A stretch of 21,685 nucleotides of DNA from JBLXBZ01 sp048265185 (GTDB lineage: Bacteria; Pseudomonadota; Alphaproteobacteria; Rhizobiales; Stappiaceae). Made by a program: the position numbers and the translations under genes. The notes under the pieces are model-generated. The model searched no databases. It was not told the origin of the DNA and was given only the letters and a program-made list of their open reading frames with translations. This document shows positions 15,056 to 21,685 of this stretch, piece after piece. The stretch is from NCBI GenBank assembly GCA_048265185.1, contig JBLXBZ010000019.1:1-21685 (forward strand), read 5' to 3'. Within the stretch, counting starts at the first letter, position 1; every line of letters starts with the position of its first letter.

Positions 15056-15543
15056 GAGCGCGCCTCATTTGCGATTTTGGTTGCGATTTCCGTGGCCGTG
15101 GCCGTGTCCGCCCGGCCCACGACCTCGCCGTCGAGCATAAGCGCGGGAGCGCAGGCGCATAGGCCAAGACAATAGGTCGGCTCCAGCGTCACCGAATTAT
15201 CGGAACTGGTTTCATGCCAATCGAGTCCAAGCGCTTGTTTCAATTGCCGCGCCAGAGCGTCGCCGCCCATGGCCTGACAGGCTTCGGCCCGGCAAACCTT
15301 GAGAATATGGCGCCCCGGCGGATGGTCGCGAAAGTCATGATAGAAGCTGACGACGCCGTGAACGTCCGCCCGGCTGAGGTTCAGAATTTGCGCAATTTCG
15401 GGTATAGCCTCTTTGGGCACATAGCCAATTTCCGCCTGCACGTCATGCAAGATCGGCAACAACGCTCCCGCCATGTCTTTACGGCGATTGGCGATAGCGA
15501 TCACTCGCGCAGTGATTTCGCTGCTCGACTGCTGCATTTTCAT
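15052..15543 (-). CDS. fdsG: NAD-dependent formate dehydrogenase gamma subunit FdsG
   Basis: A 163-residue NuoE-like protein. A helical N-terminus (LLPILHDVQAEIGYVP) precedes a thioredoxin-fold [2Fe-2S] domain with ligands C84, C89, C125 and C129 (CRAEAC and YCLGLC). It forms the diaphorase unit with FdsB. As the first gene of the operon, it is preceded by a 96-base gap holding the LysR-type dyad. GGGAG lies seven bases before the first ATG; another ATG two codons later is less well placed. Confidence 0.95.
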   Translation of the reverse strand: MKMQQSSSEITARVIAIANRRKDMAGALLPILHDVQAEIGYVPKEAIPEIAQILNLSRADVHGVVSFYHDFRDHPPGRHILKVCRAEACQAMGGDALARQLKQALGLDWHETSSDNSVTLEPTYCLGLCACAPALMLDGEVVGRADTATATEIATKIANEARS

Positions 15544-15623
15544 GCAGTTTCTCCCTCATGTGTTTACTCTCTCGTCAGGATGAAGCTAATGACGGGAAAG
15601 ATCAATAAACGAGGGTCGTTGAT

Positions 15624-15642
15624 TGATAGAAGAAATCTATCA
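15624..15642. promoter_or_regulatory. LysR-type operator dyad ATAG-N7-CTAT upstream of fdsG
   Basis: TGATAG and CTATCA are perfect inverted arms around AAGAAAT (outer pattern T-N11-A, inner ATAG-N7-CTAT). It overlaps the stop codon of the LysR gene and lies about 80 bases before fdsG, the usual place for a LysR activator site. A looser ATCAA...TTGAT pair spans 15601-15623 next to it. Confidence 0.65.
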
Positions 15643-16536
15643 AGCCTGATTGTCGTTGATGCGCATGGAGCGGGCTTCGTTCAACATTGCGGCCACAAGC
15701 GGGGTATGGGGCTCGCGCTGCGCGGCTACGAGACCCACAAGATGCGAGGCGTCGGGCCGGGTGATGGGGATGGAGCGGATCGGTTCTGAAAATCCCAGCG
15801 TTTCCGAAAGGTTCAGCGGCATGACGCTGGACCATTTTCCGGTGCGGATATGGGAGAACAGGACGATCATTGAGTTGGACTCAAGGGTTGGGCGCGGCGC
15901 GCCGCCGGCGTCCTGCAGGTGTTGGTTGATAATCCGCCGGTTTTGCATATCCGGCGTCAACAGGCACAAAGGCAATTGCGCCACCTCCTGCCAAGTGACG
16001 GTCTCGCGCTGGCTATAGGGGTTTCCCTGCGAGGTGATCAGCTGATAGCGCTCGCTGTAAAGGGGCAAGGCGGTGACGCGGCCAAGGGGCTCATTGTCCA
16101 GATAGGTGACCCCCACGTCGATTTCAAAACTGTCGAGCAGAGCCAGAACTTGAATTGAATTGCGCGAGAACACCGAAAATGTCACTTCCGGGTGTTTTTC
16201 GCGGAATGGGGTGGTGAGGCGGGAAATCATCGCCAGCGCGGTGGGAATGGCGGCGATACGGATGTGCCCCGTCAGTCCGTGACGAACGCTGCGCATTTCT
16301 TCGCGCATGGCGCGGGCGTCGCCGACGATGCGCCGCGCCCATTCCAGAACGCGCTGACCTTCCGGCGTCAGCCCTTGAAAACGCGAGCCGCGCTGAACCA
16401 GCATCACGCCCAATTGCCCTTCCAGTTGCTTGATTGCGGCGGAAAGAGTGGGCTGGGTCACGCCGCATTCCTCCGCGGCGCGGCCGAAGTGACGCGTTTT
16501 CGCCAGCGCCATGAAGAATTCAAGTTTATCGATCAT
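15640..16536 (-). CDS. LysR-family regulator of the formate dehydrogenase operon (FdsR-like)
   Basis: A 298-residue LysR protein of standard length. The N-terminal winged helix-turn-helix covers residues 1-60 (FFMALAKTRHFGRAAEECGVTQPTLS, then AAIKQLEGQLG). It is joined by a linker helix to the effector domain from about residue 90 (GHIRIAAIPTA, then a second subdomain). It lies immediately upstream of fdsG on the same strand, the arrangement seen for formate dehydrogenase regulators, and the dyad at 15624-15642 sits between them. Activation by formate or a related signal is inferred from context. Whether readthrough from this gene contributes to fds expression is unclear; no terminator is visible in the gap. 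Confidence 0.9.
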   Translation of the reverse strand: MIDKLEFFMALAKTRHFGRAAEECGVTQPTLSAAIKQLEGQLGVMLVQRGSRFQGLTPEGQRVLEWARRIVGDARAMREEMRSVRHGLTGHIRIAAIPTALAMISRLTTPFREKHPEVTFSVFSRNSIQVLALLDSFEIDVGVTYLDNEPLGRVTALPLYSERYQLITSQGNPYSQRETVTWQEVAQLPLCLLTPDMQNRRIINQHLQDAGGAPRPTLESNSMIVLFSHIRTGKWSSVMPLNLSETLGFSEPIRSIPITRPDASHLVGLVAAQREPHTPLVAAMLNEARSMRINDNQA

Positions 16537-16838
16537 ATCGCCTCGGGGTGGAACGGAGGGCGCTGGAGGGGGCTGGTGACCGGCGACCTCTGGAGCAATT
16601 CGTTCGCTTCATTTGCGCGCTCATATTTTTCGTTTAGTTCATGGGGGCGCCGTGCCCATATAGGTCAAACCATAGACTTTGTTCAGCTTCGCGGCGAGAG
16701 GGGGCGTGAAATTTGTGACCTTCAGCGTTTTGTGAAACCGGCGCCGCATTTACGCCATCGCTTTGTTATGCCGCCGACATAAGGGGGCTCTACCAATTAG
16801 CGAATGGTTTGGGGTGAGGCTGCTGGGGAGATGCGGGC
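16537..16838. other. Divergent intergenic region between the LysR and FAD-oxidoreductase genes
   Basis: These 302 bases lack a credible gene. They should carry the leftward LysR promoter and the rightward oxidoreductase promoter. I see two direct ATAG words (16660 and 16672), but no matching CTAT partner and no confident promoter. Confidence 0.6.
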
Positions 16839-17909
16839 ATGAGGAATGAGCAACCGCGCGTTTTGATCGTCGGCGCGGGCGTGATTGGCGCCTCGCTGGC
16901 GTATCATTTGGCGCGGCGGGGGGCGCGCGTTCAGCTTGTGGAGGAGGCTTGCGCGCCTGCGCGCGGCGTCACGGGTCGCGCATTTGGCTGGGTTAATCTG
17001 ATTAATGGCGAGCCCGCCAATGCGGTGGCTTATGATTTGCGCCGGGCGGCTGTGGCCGATTTTGACCGGCTGGAGCGGGAGGCTCCGGCCGCATTCGCCG
17101 CCGCGCGTCGAGGCTCTCTCGTCTGGCGATCCACGGTGGAGGCGACGCAAGCTTTGGTGGAGGCGCATCAAGAAGCGGGGGCGCCCATTTCGCTCATCGG
17201 CGCTGACGCGATCGCCGGGATGGAGCCGCATTTGCGCCATCCCCCCCAAATTGCGGCGTGGTCTCCCAATGATATGGCGCTTTCTCCTGAAGAATTGACG
17301 AAAACTCTTGTTGACGCCGCCGTGGAAGCGGGGGCTGACGCCGTTTTCGGCCATGAAGTACGCGCGCTGGAGGTGTCTGACGCGCGGGTGACTGGCGTGC
17401 GTCTGGCGCAGGAGGTTCTGACGGCCGATATCGTGGTTATCGCCGCCGGCCCCAACGCCAATCATTTGACCTCGCAGGTGGGGCTCGACGTCGGTCTTGA
17501 AATTTCGCCGGCGTTGCTGTTGCGTTTCATGGCTGACCGGCGGTTTCTTCACCATATCTTGCGCGAACCAGATTTCGAGGTTCGCCAGACGCCGGACAAC
17601 ATGGTCCTGATCGTCAAGGGATATGACAAACGTCTTCCCGATAATGGTCCGGATGAAATGGGCGCACGGGTGCGCGCGCTCATGCAGGAGCGGTTCCAAA
17701 TTCCCGAAAGCCTCGCCTTCCACCGCCTTCAGGTTGGCGCCCGCCCCATGTTCAAGGACGGAACGCCGCGGTTGGGTTTCGCGGCGGCTATCGACGGACT
17801 TTATATGGCGGTTGGCCATCCGGGGCTTATTTTGGCGCCTTTGATGGGACGTCTGGCGGCGGATGAAATTATCACTGGTCAGCGCGCCTCTGAGTTAACG
17901 TACGCTTGA
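16839..17909 (+). CDS. FAD-dependent oxidoreductase of the DAO family (glycine/D-amino-acid oxidase-like)
   Basis: A 356-residue flavoprotein. The N-terminal dinucleotide-binding fold is VLIVGAGVIGASLAYHLARRG (GxGxxG at G12, G14, G17) with the ribose-binding acid E35 at the end of the second strand. The C-terminal return to the FAD domain is DGLYMAVGHPGLILAPLMGRLAADEI, typical of the DAO superfamily, which oxidises C-N bonds of amino acids, sarcosine or similar amines. GGGAG lies about eight bases before the ATG. It stands alone, divergent from the LysR gene. No partner subunit (such as a small ferredoxin-like protein) is nearby, so the exact substrate and electron acceptor cannot be told. 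A long minus-strand frame over it is a coding shadow. Confidence 0.88.
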   Translation: MRNEQPRVLIVGAGVIGASLAYHLARRGARVQLVEEACAPARGVTGRAFGWVNLINGEPANAVAYDLRRAAVADFDRLEREAPAAFAAARRGSLVWRSTVEATQALVEAHQEAGAPISLIGADAIAGMEPHLRHPPQIAAWSPNDMALSPEELTKTLVDAAVEAGADAVFGHEVRALEVSDARVTGVRLAQEVLTADIVVIAAGPNANHLTSQVGLDVGLEISPALLLRFMADRRFLHHILREPDFEVRQTPDNMVLIVKGYDKRLPDNGPDEMGARVRALMQERFQIPESLAFHRLQVGARPMFKDGTPRLGFAAAIDGLYMAVGHPGLILAPLMGRLAADEIITGQRASELTYA

Positions 17910-17959
17910 GTTTCTGAGACCAGTGGGGCCGCGGCGGCGGGTCTTCTGCGGTTTAAAAC

Positions 17960-17993
17960 GCGTTCTCGCCGCGCATGATACGGACGAGAACGC
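17960..17993 (-). terminator. Terminator-like hairpin after the choloylglycine hydrolase gene
   Basis: GCGTTCTCG and CGAGAACGC form a perfect nine-base-pair stem with a 16-base loop, 10 bases beyond the stop of the minus-strand gene. GTTTTAAA follows in the minus direction. It lies between convergent genes and could serve both. Confidence 0.6.
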
Positions 17994-18003
17994 AGACGCG
18001 GGT

Positions 18004-19104
18004 TTATTTTGAAGGGTCGGCCTCGAGCCATTTGAACGGCTTGGCTTCTACAAATTTATCCGCAGCATTGCCGCCGTAGACCTTGCCTCCCGCCATGGTG
18101 AGTTTTTTCACCGGAGCGCCTTTTGCAAAGTTCAGATCGGCCAAGGGAACCCATAAAACATTGGGGCTGGTGGCTGAATCGAAGTAATAGACTTTGTTTT
18201 TTTGATCGGCGACCGTGCGCCACAGAGTTGAGGCGATATTGGGCGCGCCGGGCGTTGAAATGCCAAGGGGAACGCTGACGCTGCGCATCACCGATAAAAC
18301 TCCGGCGACAGCTTGGTTGGCGTAAGTTCCGTCGGGGACGGCCGTGATCAGATTTTTATCAACTTTCGTTGGCACTGCGCTTATTAAATAAGACGCGCGA
18401 GCGAAACGATCAGCCGGACGGCTGGCGCCGGGTAAGAAAACGTCGCCTTTGATTTCCTTCCAGTAGGCGTTGAGCGCCAATTGCTTGTCGTAGCTCGGAG
18501 AATTGGTCATCACTCGATATTCATCGCCGTGGTGAATGACCAGCTTGCCATCCAAATATTCAAAGACAGCGGAATCGCCGCTTGGATCGGAAATAGCCAA
18601 ATGCAATTGGGCGCCGACGCCATTGGGCATTTTGGGCGCGATGATGCGGAACGGGTCGCCCTTCAGCGCGTCAACCGCTTCGGCCACTGTGGCGTAATTG
18701 TCCAGAACATATTGCGCCCACATGCTAATTGACATGGGCGGCTTGTCGGAGGATCCGCCGTAATCGGACTCGGACAAATACAGCATATTGGCCACGAGAC
18801 CTTTTTCATTCATGCCGTCGGCGCTGGCCATTTCATAGCCGGAAGCGATAAGGCTGCCATATTTCGCCGTCCATTTTGGCGAGTCGGGTCCGGCTGCGCC
18901 GTTACGCTCAATGCCGCGCGGGAACACCCAAAGATTGGTGTCCATATCCTGCGTCCAATCCATGGTGCGGCCGGTAATTACGGTGTCTTCCGAGCCGTTG
19001 TAAAGCGTGCGGGTGCAGGCTTGCGCTACATGGGGAAGAATGATTGCGCTGGAAAGAAGTAGTGACGCGCCAAGGGAAAATGCTCGAGATTTAATGCTTG
19101 ACAT
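18004..19104 (-). CDS. Secreted choloylglycine hydrolase-family (linear amide C-N hydrolase) Ntn enzyme
   Basis: A 366-residue Ntn-hydrolase of the bile salt hydrolase/penicillin V acylase family. Residues 1-29 form a signal peptide ending HVAQA, followed at once by C30, the nucleophile position. Relative to C30, R46 and D49 fall at the same offsets as Arg18 and Asp21 from Cys2 in bile salt hydrolases. Other family marks are GMNEKGL (97-103), the catalytic-type Asn in VANMLYL (N106), TNSPSYDKQL (N201) and SRPADRFARA (R233). Signal peptidase cleavage would expose the N-terminal cysteine in the periplasm. Likely substrates in a non-gut bacterium are acyl-homoserine lactones, N-acyl amides or penicillin V; none is proven. 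The ribosome site is weak, and the region upstream is very AT-rich. Confidence 0.9.
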   Translation of the reverse strand: MSSIKSRAFSLGASLLLSSAIILPHVAQACTRTLYNGSEDTVITGRTMDWTQDMDTNLWVFPRGIERNGAAGPDSPKWTAKYGSLIASGYEMASADGMNEKGLVANMLYLSESDYGGSSDKPPMSISMWAQYVLDNYATVAEAVDALKGDPFRIIAPKMPNGVGAQLHLAISDPSGDSAVFEYLDGKLVIHHGDEYRVMTNSPSYDKQLALNAYWKEIKGDVFLPGASRPADRFARASYLISAVPTKVDKNLITAVPDGTYANQAVAGVLSVMRSVSVPLGISTPGAPNIASTLWRTVADQKNKVYYFDSATSPNVLWVPLADLNFAKGAPVKKLTMAGGKVYGGNAADKFVEAKPFKWLEADPSK

Positions 19105-19185
19105 GATTATAACCTATTACCTGATAAAACATTTATTGAGGAATAATTTAACGGTAATCTGATATATTTATTATATATTGGCTCA

Positions 19186-19213
19186 TTTATACTGAAATTT
19201 TATTGAATTTCAA
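19186..19213 (-). promoter_or_regulatory. Putative promoter of the choloylglycine hydrolase gene
   Basis: On the minus strand TTGAAA (19208-19213) and TATAAA (19186-19191) are 16 bases apart, followed by a leader of roughly 75 bases. The fit to sigma-70 consensus is good but the surrounding AT richness makes chance matches easy. Confidence 0.45.
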
Positions 19214-19255
19214 GAACCTGAAAAGTTCTTAGGCGGAGTTCGCACGAAACGAACT
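19212..19255. promoter_or_regulatory. Two 19-base dyads next to the hydrolase promoter
   Basis: AAGAAC-N7-GTTCTT (19212-19230) and AGTTCG-N7-CGAACT (19237-19255) have perfect six-base arms, identical spacers of seven and centres 25 bases apart. The first abuts the putative -35 box. They may be operators; no regulator gene lies beside them. Confidence 0.4.
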
Positions 19256-19395
19256 ACTTTTCTGACTTAAAAGAAATCATGCTCCGTTCTGATTCTTGGT
19301 AACGGAGATAGGCCGCGCTTGTTTGGGGTAGCGGCCCGCATTTTAGCGTTTGCGCTCCCTCTGAACTTTTCACAAGGTCATGGACGTCAATTAAT

Positions 19396-19419
19396 AAAAA
19401 AGGACGCGGCTTTGCGTCC
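19396..19419 (-). terminator. Rho-independent terminator of the autotransporter gene
   Basis: On the minus strand GGACGC pairs with GCGTCC around AAAGCC and is followed by TTTTTTATTAA. It lies about 60 bases after the autotransporter stop. The stem is short but GC-rich, and the T-run is clear. Confidence 0.75.
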
Positions 19420-19477
19420 GCGCCCCTGTTTTGAATTTTATAAGGTTGCAAAAACAACCCCAAAGCTTTCGCGCCGA

Positions 19478-21685
19478 TCAGAACCGCAGCTTCAACCGGG
19501 CGTAACCGCCAAGGGAGGAGGTGTTTTCCGAAAACCGTCCCTGACCGAGAACCGAGAGGGAAAGCCGGTCGTTGAGGTCAACGTTCAGGCCGGCGTCCAA
19601 CTCTCCAAAGAAGCGATCGTCGGAAACGCTCATGGAGAGACTGGGGAAGGCGGCGCCAAAATCGGTGAGCCGCGCCGTAAGGTCAACTTTGGGATTATTG
19701 AGCATGGCCGTCAGCCCGGCGCGCATGAAGGCGGTGGCCGGCGCGCCGTTGATGTCAAAGGCCGCGCCCACTTCCAGCGAAGGTCGCGCGGCGAAGGAGG
19801 CGTAAGAAATATCCTCCACCCGCCAGTTCAACCCGCCCGAGCCGGTTTCGGTGATCGCGTCTTGCCAGATCTGCAATGCCGAGATCGCAAGACTTGGACG
19901 ACCGTAAAAACGCCCGTGTTCAAACACCGCGCTCACCCGCGCTTCGCCGCCGATATATTGCCCGGATGAAGTGCTATCGGCGTTGAAGCGACTGCCGCCT
20001 GTGGTGTATTGACGGCTGTTGTCCAGATCATAAAGACCGCCGCTTCCCGTCACCGACAGGGTTACATTGCCCAGCTCGCGCTTGAGCGCCGCGCCGGCGC
20101 CGAGACGGAAGCCGTCCTGACTGAAGTCGGAGCTGTCGCCGTAGACCTGTTCATATTGTCCGGCGAACTCGATGAACCAGCCGTCGGCGATCCTCTTTTG
20201 CGCGCCTGCGGCCAGACCAAAGGTGTTTTCGCTGAAGCTGGAGGTTCCCGACGCGCCGTCGCGGTTGGCGTGAGAGCCCAGCACTTGCGACCACACGCAT
20301 TCGCGCTGGCGGTAAAAGCCGTCAGCCGGCGTGGTTGAAAGATTGGGACAGCTTTGCAGGAGCGAATGCAGATTGAAAGCCGATTGCTGCACGTTGAAAA
20401 TGGCCAGCGCCGCCTCATCCATGGATTGTTCGTCGTAAAACTCTTCCAGACCGCTCATGGTGGAGGTGTTCAGGGCCGAATTGACCATTCCTTGAAAGGC
20501 CGCGTTCAGCTCCAGCTCGTCGTTGGGGTCCACGTCGGCGATGGTGATCACCTCGTTCATGTATCGGGCGAAACTGGCGCCGTTTTGGCTGAGCCCGCCG
20601 GAGGTTCCCCCATAATTGACCTTATAGCCGAGATTCAGGTTCTTGGCCGAGTCTGATCCGCTGGCGCTGGTCAAGGTGAAGTCCACGGTGGCCGTGTCCT
20701 TGACGTCAAGACCTTCGATGTTGAGCGCGCCGTCGACGACGGACAGAATGGTCAGCGTCCCTGAATCGCCATTTGTCAACGTGTTGTCGCCCACAAGGCT
20801 GGCTTGCACTTCGCCGCCGGTGAGCGAGGCGTCGCCCGTGGCCACGGTGATCAGGTCCGATGTGGCGTTGTCGCCGTCGCCCATGGAGACGTCCGCCAGA
20901 TAGATTCCGCCCTCTCCTTGGCTCATGCCGCCGCCGGCGGTCAATGTGGTGGTTCCCACGGTTCCCACGCCATAAGGGGAAATGGTTCCCGCGTTCTCCA
21001 GCTTCGAGGAGGCGCTTGATCCCAGATTAAGGGTTTTGCCCATGGCGAAGACGCCGCCGCTCTGGTTTGAGATAAGGGCGGCGTGGCTGCCATCGAAATT
21101 AATGGAGCCGGAGAACGTTCCGGTGTTATTGACCGTGAGGTTTCCTCCCCCGCCCGAGGCGATGACATTCATGTCAGCATCAGAGCTGGTGATGATGCCG
21201 GCGTTATTGATTGTGGTGTCGGAGTTACCTTCGATAATCGCGATGGTGTCCACGCCATTGGCTTGCGTGTTGGCGATCTGGCCGGATTGCTCCACCGTCA
21301 AGGTGATGGTTCCATCGGTGTCGTCTTTTTTCGTCGATCCGCTTGGAGAATCGCTTTGCAACACCATCGCCCGCCCGTTCTGGCCGGTGGCGACGATTTC
21401 GCCGGAGACGGTCACATTCATCGCCTGGTTCATATTGGCGGACTTGTCGCCGGCGGCCGATTGCGCAAATAGCCCCACCGAATATTCGCCGGTCACATGC
21501 ACCGCGCCGGCCACCTCAATGTCAATGGCGTGGCCGCGCCCGGCGCCGCCGCCGCTGCCGATCTTGCTGGTGGTTTTTTTGTCGCCCGTGTTGTAGGAGC
21601 CTTGCGCGCCGCCGCCCCCGCCCACCGATTGCACCCAGATTCCATGGGCGAATTCGCCCGTGGTCACCAGATGGCCGTGGTTCTT
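19478..21685 (-). CDS. Type V autotransporter, C-terminal part (start outside window)
   Basis: The frame is open to the right edge, giving 735 visible residues; the signal peptide and N-terminal passenger lie outside. The visible passenger is Gly/Ser/Thr/Asn-rich with a WVQSVGGGGG unit near the edge, the repeated hallmark of large beta-helix autotransporter adhesins (Q-S-[IV]-GGGGG), and many short NxGTI/xNNTGT-like strands. A cysteine pair (SCPNLS ... RECVW) precedes the translocator. The last 270 or so residues form the beta-barrel, with alternating strands and a C-terminal aromatic end LGGYARLKLRF*, as the BAM complex requires. It is outer-membrane anchored with a surface passenger. Function (adhesion, aggregation) is inferred. 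A GTG near 21667 is not the true start, because the coding pattern continues upstream of it. Confidence 0.9.
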   Translation of the reverse strand, partial: KNHGHLVTTGEFAHGIWVQSVGGGGGAQGSYNTGDKKTTSKIGSGGGAGRGHAIDIEVAGAVHVTGEYSVGLFAQSAAGDKSANMNQAMNVTVSGEIVATGQNGRAMVLQSDSPSGSTKKDDTDGTITLTVEQSGQIANTQANGVDTIAIIEGNSDTTINNAGIITSSDADMNVIASGGGGNLTVNNTGTFSGSINFDGSHAALISNQSGGVFAMGKTLNLGSSASSKLENAGTISPYGVGTVGTTTLTAGGGMSQGEGGIYLADVSMGDGDNATSDLITVATGDASLTGGEVQASLVGDNTLTNGDSGTLTILSVVDGALNIEGLDVKDTATVDFTLTSASGSDSAKNLNLGYKVNYGGTSGGLSQNGASFARYMNEVITIADVDPNDELELNAAFQGMVNSALNTSTMSGLEEFYDEQSMDEAALAIFNVQQSAFNLHSLLQSCPNLSTTPADGFYRQRECVWSQVLGSHANRDGASGTSSFSENTFGLAAGAQKRIADGWFIEFAGQYEQVYGDSSDFSQDGFRLGAGAALKRELGNVTLSVTGSGGLYDLDNSRQYTTGGSRFNADSTSSGQYIGGEARVSAVFEHGRFYGRPSLAISALQIWQDAITETGSGGLNWRVEDISYASFAARPSLEVGAAFDINGAPATAFMRAGLTAMLNNPKVDLTARLTDFGAAFPSLSMSVSDDRFFGELDAGLNVDLNDRLSLSVLGQGRFSENTSSLGGYARLKLRF

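Larger units (their letters stand above)
19105..19477. other. Intergenic region between the autotransporter and the hydrolase gene
   Basis: These 373 bases have no convincing gene. The left part (19111-19210) is very AT-rich, about 21 G/C in 100 bases by my count, and holds the probable hydrolase promoter. The middle carries two dyads, and the right end carries the autotransporter terminator. A 69-codon minus-strand frame (19254-19463) crosses the terminator and has no recognisable motif, so I do not call it. Confidence 0.7.

Noticed and set aside
16660..16676. Two ATAG words as a second LysR site
   Set aside because: They are direct repeats without the CTAT partner and therefore do not form the required dyad.
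16797..17819. 340-codon open frame on the minus strand
   Set aside because: It lies entirely over the FAD oxidoreductase, has low-complexity Arg/His-rich content and no motif; it is a coding shadow of high-GC DNA.
19225..19241. Possible alphaproteobacterial LexA box (two GTTC words)
   Set aside because: The spacing between the GTTC words is nine bases, but the alphaproteobacterial SOS box needs GTTC-N7-GTTC.
19254..19463. 69-codon minus-strand frame downstream of the autotransporter
   Set aside because: It runs through the terminator hairpin and T-run, and has no motif.

Overview
The window looks like chromosomal DNA of an alphaproteobacterium, probably Hyphomicrobiales-like and possibly a C1-using (methylotroph-type) organism. 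The reasons are a high-GC, GCG/GCC-rich coding style, a typical alphaproteobacterial tRNA-Met(CAU), and a complete NAD-dependent molybdenum formate dehydrogenase operon. The genus assignment is inference only; no rRNA or other marker gene is present.

Layout. (1) 1-665: a decayed class III aminotransferase fragment running off the left edge, a 3'-half tRNA-Phe copy flanked by two integrase-arm-like GGGTATC repeat pairs but with no integrase, then an intact tRNA-Met. (2) 807-3840, minus strand: a detoxification cluster, AhpD-like protein -> single-cysteine TetR regulator -> YghU-type GST -> YfcG-type GST. It sits behind a promoter overlapped by two near-identical palindromes that are likely TetR operators. 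(3) 3872-7664, minus: osmF-yehY-yehX-yehW, a complete osmoprotectant-type ABC importer with tightly overlapping genes. (4) 7976-9511, plus: an MFS transporter with tandem repeats across its probable promoter. It converges on the formate dehydrogenase operon, and its likely terminator hairpin lies inside the fdsD coding sequence. (5) 9533-16536, minus: a LysR regulator followed by fdsG-fdsB-fdsA-fdhD(fdsC)-fdsD, with an ATAG-N7-CTAT dyad between regulator and operon. (6) 16839-17909, plus: a DAO-family FAD oxidoreductase. (7) 18004-19104, minus: a secreted choloylglycine-hydrolase-family Ntn enzyme behind a very AT-rich promoter region with two dyads. (8) 19478 to the right edge, minus: the C-terminal part of a type V autotransporter, with its terminator.

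How the genes work together. Fds oxidises formate to CO2 and makes NADH. FdhD delivers sulfur to its molybdenum cofactor, FdsD is the small accessory/delta subunit, and the LysR protein probably senses formate or cofactor status. The MFS pump beside it could move a related metabolite, but its substrate cannot be read from sequence. The AhpD/TetR/GST cluster looks like an autoregulated thiol/electrophile-stress operon. No CRISPR array, complete mobile element or clearly unprecedented defence or secretion system is visible. The most noteworthy signals are regulatory: twin operators, a coding-embedded terminator and an abandoned att site.
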